A stretch of DNA of 64,000 nucleotides from Aneurinibacillus tyrosinisolvens (GCF_001015055.1 NZ_BBWZ01000006.1:124001-188000), one strand, 5' to 3'. Shown: positions 54,960-63,922, counted from the first letter of the stretch. A program made the numbers and translations. Notes: a model not told the origin generated them from the letters alone.

Positions 54960-56264
54960 ATGAGAAAAGGATTACAAGGAAAATGGGTATCAATGGTTGT
55001 TACTCTTTTGTTCATTTTTTCTGCTTTCCTAACGGCTTGTTCGAGCAGTGAACCAGCAAAGGACTCAAGTGGTAGCGGCACCCAATCACAACCGGCAACG
55101 ACAACTCCGGCTAGCGGCGGGGAGAAGAAAGAAATCACCTTTGTTGCTGCCCAATACAGCAATGCAACCGAGCCGTTCTTAAAAAAGGTAATCGACGATT
55201 TCCAAAAGGAAAATCCAGACATTAAAGTGAATTTACAAGTAGTTGGGTGGGATGTGCTTGAGCAAAAGGTCAACACAATGGTCAGCACGAACCAGACCCC
55301 TGATATTTTGAATTTAAACCACTATGCTGCCTTTGCGGGTGATGATTTGTTAATGCCATTAGATGAGGTCCTTCCCCCAGCGCTTAAGGCAAAATTCTAT
55401 GAATCCTTCTACAAAGCCGGGGAACTGGACGGGAAATCCTATGGTCTGCCGCTGCTGGCCTCCATTCGCGGGCTTTACTATAATAAGGAGCTTTTTGAGA
55501 AGGCAGGAATTAAAGAACCGCCAAAAACATGGGCAGAACTTCGCCAAACAGCGAAGACCATCAAAGACAAAACAGGCGTTGACGGCTTTGGCGTACCGAT
55601 GACGACATTTGAAGGGCAAGCTTATTTCTCCTATTTTACATGGGGGAACGGCGGGGACTGGAAGAAGGACGGTAAATGGGTACTTAATTCTCCGGAAAAT
55701 GTGGAAGGGCTTCAATATCTCACGGATTTAGTAAGAAAAGATAAGGTGACCAATCCTGAACCAACAGCGATAAATCGTGATGAGTTACAGAAGGTATTTG
55801 GTGCAGGGAAGGTTGGAATGATGATTACAGCCAACTTCCTGCCTACCATTCTGAAAAAAGACGCACCAAACCTAAAGTACGGAGTTGCCCCAATTCCAAT
55901 CCATGAGGGCAAACAACCCTTTAACCTGGGGGTTGAAGATTTCCTGATGGTCTTTAAAACAACGAAACATCCTGACGCTGTAGGGAAATTCCTGAATTTC
56001 CTATACGATGATAAGCGTTATGAGGAATTTATGAAAAATGAAGGAATGCTGCCTGCGACAAAATCTGTTGGAGACAGTATGTCGAAACAGGACCCACTGA
56101 CTGCACAGTTTATTTCCCAGCTTCCGATTGCGAAGTTCTATCCGCTTACAGACCCTAAGTTTACTGAAATGCGCCTGGAAACGATTAAAGCCGTTCAGCA
56201 GTCACTCCTCGGCCAGAAATCTCCGAAGGACGCGTTAGATGAACTTCAGAAGAAAACAGAGTAA
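54960..56264 (+). CDS. Sugar ABC transporter binding lipoprotein
   Basis: 434 residues from 54960, with GAAGGGGG upstream; an in-frame ATG at 54876 has none. The lipoprotein signal ends FLTACSSS, then a Ser/Thr/Gly/Pro-rich linker to about residue 55. The family-1 binding-protein landmarks are FQKENPDIKVNLQVVGWD, NLNHYAAFAGD, YYNKELFEKAGI and GKVGMMITANF. Works with the permeases at 49590-51359; the ceramidase-like and other enzyme genes are inserted between. Confidence 0.88.
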   Translation: MRKGLQGKWVSMVVTLLFIFSAFLTACSSSEPAKDSSGSGTQSQPATTTPASGGEKKEITFVAAQYSNATEPFLKKVIDDFQKENPDIKVNLQVVGWDVLEQKVNTMVSTNQTPDILNLNHYAAFAGDDLLMPLDEVLPPALKAKFYESFYKAGELDGKSYGLPLLASIRGLYYNKELFEKAGIKEPPKTWAELRQTAKTIKDKTGVDGFGVPMTTFEGQAYFSYFTWGNGGDWKKDGKWVLNSPENVEGLQYLTDLVRKDKVTNPEPTAINRDELQKVFGAGKVGMMITANFLPTILKKDAPNLKYGVAPIPIHEGKQPFNLGVEDFLMVFKTTKHPDAVGKFLNFLYDDKRYEEFMKNEGMLPATKSVGDSMSKQDPLTAQFISQLPIAKFYPLTDPKFTEMRLETIKAVQQSLLGQKSPKDALDELQKKTE

Positions 56265-56336
56265 ACCAGCAGCAGGGGAATGGATGGCTGATTCTTCTAT
56301 CCATTCCCAACCTATAACCAAATGAGAGGTGCGAAC

Positions 56337-56993
56337 ATGTCGAATCCCTTTGATTTCACCTTGCTTGAAGATAAACTATATAGTGCAGTCGTCGCTGACA
56401 TTTTAGATGAGATAGGCTATAGAGAACAGATCATGTCTCATGAGATTCGTCCAATTGATCCCTCGTGTAAATTTATGGGCCGGGCGCTAACGGTACTGGC
56501 AACGGATGTGTATGAAATTCCTGCTTTCCCCTACCAAAAGGAACTGGAGGCCATCGACCAGCTTAAGGAAGGCGACGTGTTAGTTGCGACAACGAATGGC
56601 TCCATAAGCAGCGGTTTTTGGGGGGAACTGTTGAGCACGGCCTCGATGGTTAAAGGAGCCAGAGGGGCTGTCATTGATGGCTTTACGAGGGATAGCATCC
56701 AGATTAAGAGGACAGGTTTTCCCGTTTTTTCACGGGGATACTGTCCATACGATTCGAAAGGTCGAACCGACGTTATTGATTACAATGTCCCGATTCGATG
56801 CGGAGGGGTATTCATTCATCCTGGAGATTTGATTTTCGGTGATCATGACGGGATTGCTGTTATTCCGCAGCAGATTGCTGAAGAAGTCATCATCAAAGCA
56901 TTGGAGAAAGTAAAAGGTGAGAATCAAATGCGCAAAGCGCTTGAAGAAGGAATGAGCGTAGTCGAAGCATTTCAGAAATACGGAATCCTGTAA
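56337..56993 (+). CDS. RraA-like aldolase family protein
   Basis: 218 residues from the ATG at 56337, with GAGAGGTGCGAAC upstream. GARGAVIDGFTRDS and CGGVFIHPGDLIFGDHDGIA are the RraA/HMG-aldolase signatures with the metal Asp. Such proteins are often class II aldolases for 4-hydroxy-2-oxo acids; an aldol cleavage of a sugar acid would suit this locus. Confidence 0.85.
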   Translation: MSNPFDFTLLEDKLYSAVVADILDEIGYREQIMSHEIRPIDPSCKFMGRALTVLATDVYEIPAFPYQKELEAIDQLKEGDVLVATTNGSISSGFWGELLSTASMVKGARGAVIDGFTRDSIQIKRTGFPVFSRGYCPYDSKGRTDVIDYNVPIRCGGVFIHPGDLIFGDHDGIAVIPQQIAEEVIIKALEKVKGENQMRKALEEGMSVVEAFQKYGIL

Positions 56994-57032
56994 TAAAGAT
57001 AGAGAATGTACTTTGATAGGAGTGGATACAAC

Positions 57033-58262
57033 TTGCTTCCGATCTCCAGAAAGATAGATGTAAAGCAATCGAATAAATTAAGTGTTTTGCAGTTCATTCG
57101 ACACCGTGGGGAGACCACCCAGCCTGAAATCAGCAGGGAGCTCAGTGTCAGCCGCCCCACGGTTTCGACACTGGTTGATGAACTTATTTCGGAAGGATAT
57201 ATCAGGGTTACCGGTATCGGGACTTCAACCGATCAGGGGGGTAAACGACCCAAACTTATCGCATTCAATCCGCGGGGAGGCGGGATTATCGCTTTACACC
57301 TCACAGTCAATATGCTGTCAGGAGCCTTATTGGATTTATCAGCCAATCTTTTATTTGAGCAAAAAATACCGATGACTCCTCGGATTTCGCGAGATCATCT
57401 TCTCACCAGGATTTTGCAGATGACAGAACATCTCTTTCATAAGGCAGAGGAGTTTAAGATTTCAGTCCGTGGAATTGGGGTAGGATGCCCTGGATTGATT
57501 GAGACCAGTACAGGTACGATATTGACTGCGGCAAACTTTGAGGCCATCAACAATTTTCCTATCGGAGACAGCCTGGCGTCCCGATTCCAGACCCCGGTTT
57601 GGGTAGATAATGAATGCAGAAATTTAGGGCTGGCGGAAAAAATATTCGGGTTAGGACAGGATGTAAATACATTCGTCAGCCTGATGACTGATATTGGAAT
57701 TGGCGCAGGAATTATTATTGATAATCAAATTTTACGAGGGAAAGATGATAGTTTCGGAGAGGTTGGACACGCGACGATCCAGATGGATGGACCTCTCTGC
57801 CAGTGCGGAAACCGGGGCTGCTGGGAGGTCTATGCTTCTTCGAATGCCCTCTTAACGAAGGTCGCACAAGAAATGCCGAAGACGATCGTATTGAAAAATA
57901 TGATTATAGCGGAAGACGAACTCTCCATTCAGCGGATTATAGAAGCCATTGAAAAAGGAGACACCGTGGTAGAGCAAATGGCGATCGATGAGTTGGGCAA
58001 ATACTTAGGAGTAGGGATTACGAATCTGGTTAATGCCATGAATCCCGAACTGATTGTCATTCATGGCGAGATGGTGAATTTAGGCCAACCATTACTCCAG
58101 CGGATCGAGCGTGAAATTCAACAGCGAGCGCTCCCTGTTCCTAAAGCAAGGGTGCGGATTAAATTTTCTGAGCTTGGAAGAGAAGCCAATATTATCGGCT
58201 CGGGTGCCCTTGTTTTACAAGAATTGTTTAATGACCCGGAGTACCTCTTTTCATATTCATAA
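57033..58262 (+). CDS. ROK-family transcriptional regulator
   Basis: About 409 residues. N-terminal winged helix (RHRGETTQPEISRELSVSRP, TVSTLVDELI) and a sugar-kinase-fold ROK domain with IGAGIIIDNQILRGKDDS, GEVGHA and the zinc motif CQCGNRGCWE. I prefer the TTG at 57033 after AGGAGTGG; an ATG at 57006 lacks a ribosome site. NagC/XylR-type proteins of this kind sense amino sugars or their phosphates, consistent with nagA/nagB here. Likely local regulator. Confidence 0.82.
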   Translation: MLPISRKIDVKQSNKLSVLQFIRHRGETTQPEISRELSVSRPTVSTLVDELISEGYIRVTGIGTSTDQGGKRPKLIAFNPRGGGIIALHLTVNMLSGALLDLSANLLFEQKIPMTPRISRDHLLTRILQMTEHLFHKAEEFKISVRGIGVGCPGLIETSTGTILTAANFEAINNFPIGDSLASRFQTPVWVDNECRNLGLAEKIFGLGQDVNTFVSLMTDIGIGAGIIIDNQILRGKDDSFGEVGHATIQMDGPLCQCGNRGCWEVYASSNALLTKVAQEMPKTIVLKNMIIAEDELSIQRIIEAIEKGDTVVEQMAIDELGKYLGVGITNLVNAMNPELIVIHGEMVNLGQPLLQRIEREIQQRALPVPKARVRIKFSELGREANIIGSGALVLQELFNDPEYLFSYS

Positions 58263-58287
58263 TGTGTTGGAAGGGAGAACAATCAGT

Positions 58288-59310
58288 ATGGCTAACCGTA
58301 ACTTTTCCCTGTGGACGTATTTTATGGAACGCGGGGCGGAAATACGACCTTCCTTAGCGTACCAGGGAGGGGATGTGCGGGAGTGGCAGCCAAGATTGTT
58401 AACCAAAGTCCAGGAGCTGCTGGGTGATTTTCCTCCATCCGTCCCTCTCGAAGCAGAAACGATCTGGAAGGTGGAAGAAAACGGACTGATTAAGGAGAAA
58501 ATTGTATTCAATTCTGAACCGTTCGCTTCCATTCCTGCCCTTGTGATTCGAGGAGCAGAACTCTCCGTTGACCGGAAACATCCCGGATTACTCTGCCTGC
58601 ATGGGCATGGTCCTTTCGGTAAGGATTCTGTTGCCGGTGTCAGATCTACGCAGGCTCACAGAGATATCATTCAGTTATATAACTATGATTATGCCGTGCA
58701 ATTCGCCAGGCAGGGCTATATAACGATTACACCTGATTTTCGAAATTTCGGGGAGCGAAGTGATGGTGACCTGTATCCAGGCCGCGATAGCTGTAATGTT
58801 CATTTTATACGCGGACTCTTGATGGGAATCAATTTGATTACGTTAAATATCTGGGACATCATGAAAACGATGGATTATTTCATGGGCCGCCCGGAGGTGG
58901 ATGAGAACCGAATCGGCGCGATTGGCTTATCATTTGGCGGGACGATGGTGCTCCATTCGGCGGGATTAGACTCACGGATTAAGGCGGCCGGAATTGTCTG
59001 TGCCCTGACTACTTATGAGGAATATGCCATCAAAATGGGAAACTTCTGTGGTTCTCAATTTATCCCCGGAATTTATCAGTATGCCGATCTGGCGGATCTG
59101 GCCGGGCTCATTGCTCCGCGGCCGCTTTTGATTGAAAATGGCGTCTTTGACGACGGATTTCCCATTGAAGCCTCTCTTAAGGCCCAGGAACAATTAAAGA
59201 GAATTTATCAGGCGGCAGGTGCAGAGAATCGCCTGGAGATTGACCTATTTGAGGGAGCCCATCAATTCAGCGGGAGAAAGGCTTTTTCCTTCTTTGAAAA
59301 GTGGTTATAG
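58288..59310 (+). CDS. Alpha/beta hydrolase (acyl/acetyl esterase type)
   Basis: 340 residues from the ATG at 58288, with GGAAGGGAG upstream. GLLCLHGHGPFGKDSV (oxyanion), GLSFGGTMVLHSAG (nucleophile Ser near residue 216), APRPLLIENG with the late Asp, and FEGAHQFSG (His). The layout matches abhydrolase_7/dienelactone-hydrolase-like esterases that deacetylate sugars. Cytosolic. Confidence 0.82.
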   Translation: MANRNFSLWTYFMERGAEIRPSLAYQGGDVREWQPRLLTKVQELLGDFPPSVPLEAETIWKVEENGLIKEKIVFNSEPFASIPALVIRGAELSVDRKHPGLLCLHGHGPFGKDSVAGVRSTQAHRDIIQLYNYDYAVQFARQGYITITPDFRNFGERSDGDLYPGRDSCNVHFIRGLLMGINLITLNIWDIMKTMDYFMGRPEVDENRIGAIGLSFGGTMVLHSAGLDSRIKAAGIVCALTTYEEYAIKMGNFCGSQFIPGIYQYADLADLAGLIAPRPLLIENGVFDDGFPIEASLKAQEQLKRIYQAAGAENRLEIDLFEGAHQFSGRKAFSFFEKWL

Positions 59311-59329
59311 ACAAATAAGCTGAAAGGAA

Positions 59330-60268
59330 GTGTTAAGGCTGGAGACTTCTCACCCTCTGGAAAAACGACGACTGACTGGAACTCACATGGAAGTGACAAT
59401 CCTTGGCTTAGGCGGCGCAGGACTCGGCGGTATTTTTGGGGAAGTAAGTGATGCCGACGGAGTAGCGGCCGTCGATAAAGCGCTGGAACTCGGGATGAAT
59501 TGGCTGGATACATCGCCGTATTATTTTGAAGCGGAGAGACGTATGGGTTTGGCTTTGCGGGGGGTTCCAAGAAATCGTTATTATCTTTCAAGTAAGGTAG
59601 GCACCCATCGGGAACGGTACCTGGATTATTCTGCGGACAGCACTTACTGGAGCGTGGAAAACAGTCTAAGGACACTGGGAACGGACTACCTGGACATTTG
59701 TTTGATTCATGATCCGCTCCCCCGGCATCTGGAGCAGGCTCTGGGCCCGGGTGGTTCGCTGGAGGCGCTGCTGGATTTAAAGCAGCAGGGGGTAATTAAG
59801 GCGATTGGAATTGGTATGCAAAGCCATGAACTGATTCGCCAGGCCATCGATACCGGACAACTGGATATGGCACTCACGGTCAACGATTATACCTTGCTTC
59901 GTCAGAGTGTACTATCCGGTGTGTGTGATTATGCAGAGCCGCATGGCGTCGGGGTCGTGAATGGCGCGGCCCTTGCGATGGGCCTGTTGTCGGGACGCGA
60001 TCCCCGGAGCATTGGCACCTTCCGCTGGACACCGCCTAAAGAAGAAGTAGACGCTGCCATCCAGGTTTATGAATGGTGTAAACGAAGAAAAATAAATATT
60101 TTAGCTTCAGCCTTACAATTTAGTCTTAGTCAACCACGGCTTAGCTGTACCTTAATTGGGGCTTGTTCAGCCAAAGAAGTAGAGGAGTGCTGGAGTGCGG
60201 CCACCACCCCGATCGATCCCGAGGTTTGGCACGAATTGTCACGCTTGCTCGAGGAAATTCGATTATAG
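59330..60268 (+). CDS. Aldo/keto reductase
   Basis: 312 residues with the L-fucose/galactose-dehydrogenase-like AKR pattern: VTILGLGGAGLGGIFGEVSD, GMNWLDTSPYYFEAERRMG (Asp/Tyr site), SSKVGTH, LGTDYLDICLIHDP. The annotated start is GTG; its ribosome site is very close, and an ATG about 17 codons later would shorten the first strand, so the start is uncertain. It reduces or oxidises a sugar or sugar acid. Confidence 0.82.
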   Translation: MLRLETSHPLEKRRLTGTHMEVTILGLGGAGLGGIFGEVSDADGVAAVDKALELGMNWLDTSPYYFEAERRMGLALRGVPRNRYYLSSKVGTHRERYLDYSADSTYWSVENSLRTLGTDYLDICLIHDPLPRHLEQALGPGGSLEALLDLKQQGVIKAIGIGMQSHELIRQAIDTGQLDMALTVNDYTLLRQSVLSGVCDYAEPHGVGVVNGAALAMGLLSGRDPRSIGTFRWTPPKEEVDAAIQVYEWCKRRKINILASALQFSLSQPRLSCTLIGACSAKEVEECWSAATTPIDPEVWHELSRLLEEIRL

Positions 60269-60298
60269 AAAAAATAAGCGGTTATTTGTTCAGTGTTC

Positions 60299-60335
60299 AG
60301 GTTGTCGAGAGTCTCGGCAGCCTATTATTTTATTC
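60299..60335 (+). terminator. Terminator before uxaB
   Basis: AGGTTGTCGAGA and TCTCGGCAGCCT pair, with ATTATTTTATT following. Similar to the hairpin at 26340. It may only partly stop transcription before uxaB. Confidence 0.6.
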
Positions 60336-60354
60336 AGTACAGGAGGGGAGAAGA

Positions 60355-61881
60355 ATGCAGCAGTTAAACAAACAAGTGCTCCAAAAAGAGCAGGGGATGG
60401 AGGAGCTGCCCGAACGAATTATTCAGTTTGGGGAAGGAAACTTTCTGCGTGGTTTTGTAGACTGGATGGTCCATGAATTAAATAAACAGGACTTATTTAA
60501 CGGGAGAATTGTTGCCATTCAACCGACTCCCCATGGGAAAGTCGTTCCTGTGCTTAATGCTCAGGATGGTCTCTATACCCTTGCCCTTAGAGGGGTGGAA
60601 AAGGAAAGCGTAATCAATAAACTGGAAATCATCTCTTCCATTAGCAGAGGAATTAACCCGTATGAAGATTGGAATGAAGTCATAAACCTGGCGGAGAATC
60701 CGCAAATTCAATTCGTGTTCTCCAACACAACAGAAGCCGGTTTAACGTACGTAAAGGAAAAGTTAATCCCCGGCCGATCCTCGCTTTCCTTTCCAGGGAA
60801 ATTGACGGCCTTCCTCTATCACCGTTATCAGGTGCTGGGTGATTCCAAAGCATCGGCAATGATCATTGTTCCCTGCGAACTGCTGGAGGACAATGGGTCT
60901 CTACTGGAAAAAACCGTTCTCCAGATTGCTAAAGACTGGGGATTGCCGGATGCTTTTTCCGGGTGGATTCAGGAGCACAACCAGTTCTGCAATACGCTCG
61001 TGGACCGGATTGTTACCGGGTATCCCAAAGATCAGATTGAAGATTTTCGTAATTGCTTAGGATATGAAGACGCTTTGCTCACCGTGGGAGAGCCATACCA
61101 TCTCTTCGCGATTGAAGCTGACGAAGAAGTGGCAGAGTTGCTGCCTTTTCATCGAGCCGGACTCAACGTTCACTGGGCACAGGTAAAGCCGTTTCGGGAA
61201 AGTAAGGTTAGGATTTTAAATGGAGCTCATACCTTGATGGTTCCTGTGGCTTTTTTAGCAGGGAAGAACACGGTTCTAGAAACAATGGAAGATGAAAGTT
61301 TACGCCAGTTTGTTTTAAAAGGGATCTACCAGGAAATCCTTCCCTGTCTTTCCGTGGATGAAGAGCAAAAAAAGCGATTCGCCGATTCTGTCATAGATAG
61401 GTTTCTTAATCCTTTTAGTCACCATTTTCTTTCTGATATTGCCGTTCATTCATTTGCTAAATGTAAGGTCCGGCTTCTTCCCACGCTTTTAGATACAGTA
61501 CAGCAGAGGAATCGTTTGCCAGAAGCGGTAACCTTTTCTTTTGCTGCGCTGCTTTTGCTTTACCGGGGACGGCGGATTACAGACAACCAATTGGCTGGTT
61601 ACCGGGGAGAAGAGGAATATATCATCAGAGATGAGCCCGAAGTCCTCGTGTTTGTAGAGGAAGCATGGTCCTTTTATAAAGAGGATACAGGGGAGCAGGT
61701 TGAAAAGGTAGTAGAAATGATAGGAGGCAGGGAAGCTTTGTGGGGAACCAACCTGAATCAGGTGCCCTGTTTAGTTGAATCTATTTCTAATAATGTGAAT
61801 CGAATCCTTCAATTGGGAATGAGGCAAGCCTTAGATGAGTTACTCCAGGGTGAAGACTATCTTTATAGCAATAGTGAGTAA
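60355..61881 (+). CDS. uxaB: Tagaturonate reductase (UxaB-like)
   Basis: 508 residues from the ATG at 60355, which has AGGAGGGGAGAAG upstream. IIQFGEGNFLRGFVDWM (NAD-binding opening), FSNTTEAGL, VKPFRESKVRILNGAHTLM and the helical C-domain are those of the polyol/altronate oxidoreductase family, UxaB branch. It interconverts tagaturonate and altronate in hexuronate use. Its presence links the locus to uronic or aldonic acids. The exact substrate may differ. Confidence 0.82.
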   Translation: MQQLNKQVLQKEQGMEELPERIIQFGEGNFLRGFVDWMVHELNKQDLFNGRIVAIQPTPHGKVVPVLNAQDGLYTLALRGVEKESVINKLEIISSISRGINPYEDWNEVINLAENPQIQFVFSNTTEAGLTYVKEKLIPGRSSLSFPGKLTAFLYHRYQVLGDSKASAMIIVPCELLEDNGSLLEKTVLQIAKDWGLPDAFSGWIQEHNQFCNTLVDRIVTGYPKDQIEDFRNCLGYEDALLTVGEPYHLFAIEADEEVAELLPFHRAGLNVHWAQVKPFRESKVRILNGAHTLMVPVAFLAGKNTVLETMEDESLRQFVLKGIYQEILPCLSVDEEQKKRFADSVIDRFLNPFSHHFLSDIAVHSFAKCKVRLLPTLLDTVQQRNRLPEAVTFSFAALLLLYRGRRITDNQLAGYRGEEEYIIRDEPEVLVFVEEAWSFYKEDTGEQVEKVVEMIGGREALWGTNLNQVPCLVESISNNVNRILQLGMRQALDELLQGEDYLYSNSE

Positions 61882-61902
61882 AAAGTAAATAGGGGTGAAG
61901 GT

Positions 61903-62520
61903 ATGAATGATAAGTGGCTTGATTGGGCGAAACAACTTCGATCTATTGCACAGGCAGGATTAACGTATTCGAAAGATGTATATGACCTGGAGAGATTCGA
62001 ACAGATAAGAAAAATAAGTATGGAGATTATGTCAGAACATACAAATGCCGACATGAAGATGATAAAAGACTTATTTGCTAATGAAACGGGCTATGCTACA
62101 CCAAAAGTCGATATTAGGGCGGTTGTTTTTAAAAATAAGAAAATCCTGCTGGTTAAAGAGAAGATGGACGGATATTGGTCCTTACCCGGTGGTTGGGCAG
62201 ACATCGGTTTAACTCCAACGGAAGTAGCCGTTAAAGAGGTAAAAGAAGAGTCAGGGTTTGATGTCAAAGCGACAAAGCTGCTGGCTGTTTTGGATAAAAA
62301 GTGCCACCCGCATCCTCCCTCTCCGTATCATGTATATAAAATGTTTATCCAGTGTGAAATAGTTGGGGGTCATGCGAAGGAAGGCACAGAAACAAGTGCG
62401 GTTGGTTTTTTCGCTGAAGATGAAATCCCGCCACTTTCTATAGAAAGAAATACAGAATCCCAGGTTGAAATGGCTTTTACTAATTTAAGAAATCCTCAGG
62501 CCTATGTGAGATGTGATTAA
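61903..62520 (+). CDS. NUDIX hydrolase
   Basis: 205 residues. The Nudix box runs from GGWADIGLTPTEVAVKEVKE through EESGF near residue 105 with all the key Gly and Glu residues. An N-terminal 60-residue helical segment is as in the YjhB/MutT-like group. AGGGGTGAAGGT precedes the ATG. It hydrolyses a nucleoside-diphosphate derivative; it appears unrelated to the sugar locus. Confidence 0.82.
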   Translation: MNDKWLDWAKQLRSIAQAGLTYSKDVYDLERFEQIRKISMEIMSEHTNADMKMIKDLFANETGYATPKVDIRAVVFKNKKILLVKEKMDGYWSLPGGWADIGLTPTEVAVKEVKEESGFDVKATKLLAVLDKKCHPHPPSPYHVYKMFIQCEIVGGHAKEGTETSAVGFFAEDEIPPLSIERNTESQVEMAFTNLRNPQAYVRCD

Positions 62521-62551
62521 ACTTTACCAAGAGAGGCACATGATAATTGTT

Positions 62552-62745
62552 GAAAATATGCAAGGTGTGTCATTCATCCAACAGAAGAAAAAGGGATCAT
62601 TCTCGAATTTAGGGGGAACAGTCTTGCCTTTCATATATCTGGAGGAGTTTGTGCAAAGTGAACTCGACGATTTGTTAAGCTATAAAGAAATTATTAAAAA
62701 AAAATCTAAAAGCAAAAGGCTCATTGGTTCTGGTTACCTTTGATT
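62552..62745 (+). pseudogene. Broken copy of the 4687-5166 gene
   Basis: DNA is nearly the same as about 4690-4910, including CTCGAATTTAGGGGGAACAG and GGAGGAGTTTGTGCAAAGTG. Two bases are lost in an AT repeat, shifting the frame. The similarity ends at GATTA-CAAGG, where bioF-like text begins. Confidence 0.7.
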
Positions 62746-62751
62746 AACAAG

Positions 62752-63104
62752 GCACGCCCCTTTATCTTCTCTACCGCTTTATCTCCTGGAGTCATCGGAA
62801 CGGAGAAAACGTTTAAATCTGCTTAGCAGACGAATTCGTGAGGAATTGAGTGCATGTGGATTTTATGTGGTAGAAGGAGAAACGCCTATTATTGCCGTTA
62901 TTATTGGTGAAGCCCAGATAGCTACCACTTTTTCAAAGGATTTGGAGGAACTCGGTATTTTTGCACCCACTATTCGTCCCCGCCGTACCAGCTAGATCTT
63001 CTCGAATTCGTCTTACCGTGATGGCGACACATACAGACGAGGATATAAATCAATTGGTTGATGCCTTTAAAATCGTAGGGAAACAAACAGGAGTGATTTC
63101 TTGA
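62752..63104 (+). pseudogene. bioF: bioF (8-amino-7-oxononanoate synthase) remnant
   Basis: Three short frames read ARPFIFSTALSPGV, ELSACGFYVVEGETPIIAVI with GEAQIATTFSKDLEELGIFA, and SRIRLTVMATHTDEDINQLV. These are the C-terminal third of BioF-type PLP synthases. The PLP Lys domain is missing, with at least two frame changes. Joined to the previous fragment at a short shared sequence. Confidence 0.65.
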
Positions 63105-63140
63105 AAGGACCAATGTTTATGCTAATCAATGTTCCATACT

Positions 63141-63632
63141 CTATAATATGTCAACACTAAAGACCTCTCTGCCTGGTACACAGAGAGGTTCTCCCTTATT
63201 TTTCACTTCTCTTATTTTTTTCTGCTGTTCGATTAGACTTTTGAAGGAGGCTTCCATCTGTTCCTGTGATTTATTTACTGTAGTCAGGCTAGCCATAGCA
63301 GGTGTTGCTGTAAGCAACTGAATACGTTTGAAAAATTCATTAAGAAGCTGGTTCCATTCCTCAAACACTCTAGCCGCCTGTTCACCGCCTGGACTTTTTG
63401 TGTTGTTTTGATAATCATTTTTTATATCTTCGAAAAATTTATTTATTTCTTGTTCTATTTTCATGGTGTTTTCCGTTATTTGAGTCCAAACTTCTTTTTG
63501 GTATTCTATCGTCTGCAGTGTAAGGTTTGCCATTTCACTTTGGTATACATATATTAACTTTAGACTCATGAACCAGTCATCCCAGATAAAATCTACGAAA
63601 TTTCTAGTGCTTTGCTTTTCTAAGTGTGTCAT
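63141..63632 (-). pseudogene. Phasin-like protein (copy 3), truncated end
   Basis: 163 residues, almost the same as copy 2 (11465-12010) up to QQKKIRE. A 109-base deletion between two CTTCTC repeats removes the C-terminal helix and shifts the frame, adding a tail that reads through the terminator (VPGREVFSVDIL). Start and AAGGAG spacing are as in copy 2. It may still make a shortened protein. The -35 box is weaker (TCGACA). Confidence 0.6.
63163..63189 (-). terminator. Terminator copy inside truncated phasin frame
   Basis: Same ACCTCTCTG/CAGAGAGGT hairpin as at 11432, but here it lies inside the shifted reading frame. Confidence 0.6.
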
Positions 63633-63783
63633 CATGGTCTCCTTGTTTATGTTTTTATTGGCATCCATTGATAAGAAGTTTCCCTAATTATACGTAAAAG
63701 AAAGCCTATGATAGATACACCTGTTGAGATTTTTATCAATGCACGACGCCGAAATTACCAAAAGGAATGTAAATGTCCCTTAT

Positions 63784-63816
63784 ATGTAATTTACATCTAA
63801 GTGAACATTTTGTCGA
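63784..63816 (-). promoter_or_regulatory. Promoter with palindromic operator (copy 3)
   Basis: The palindrome is ATGTAATTTACAT (63784-63796): both outer bases changed relative to copy 2, so symmetry is kept. The -10 is at 63788-63793 and the -35, at 63811-63816, reads TCGACA. Confidence 0.6.
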
Positions 63817-63893
63817 TCATTTCCTATTCGCAATTGACAAAAAATTTATATAACAGTTTATTTCGGCAATGCATACTCAGGGAATAATAGGAT

Positions 63894-63922
63894 AGATCGA
63901 AAAAAACTACCGGCTACGGTAG
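63894..63922 (-). terminator. Terminator for a gene beyond the window
   Basis: CTACCG/CGGTAG with a four-base loop; seven T residues follow on the minus strand. It should end a minus-strand transcript entering from the right. Confidence 0.6.

Larger units (their letters stand above)
63148..63847. repeat. Direct repeat unit B (phasin locus)
   Basis: Nearly identical to 11417-12226 and in the same orientation, apart from the 109-base deletion. Together the two copies bracket about 51 kb. Confidence 0.85.

Noticed and set aside
59330..59380. Frameshift or fusion at the start of the aldo/keto reductase
   Set aside because: The odd GTG start and close ribosome site are unusual, but the protein is complete and in frame from its first family motif.
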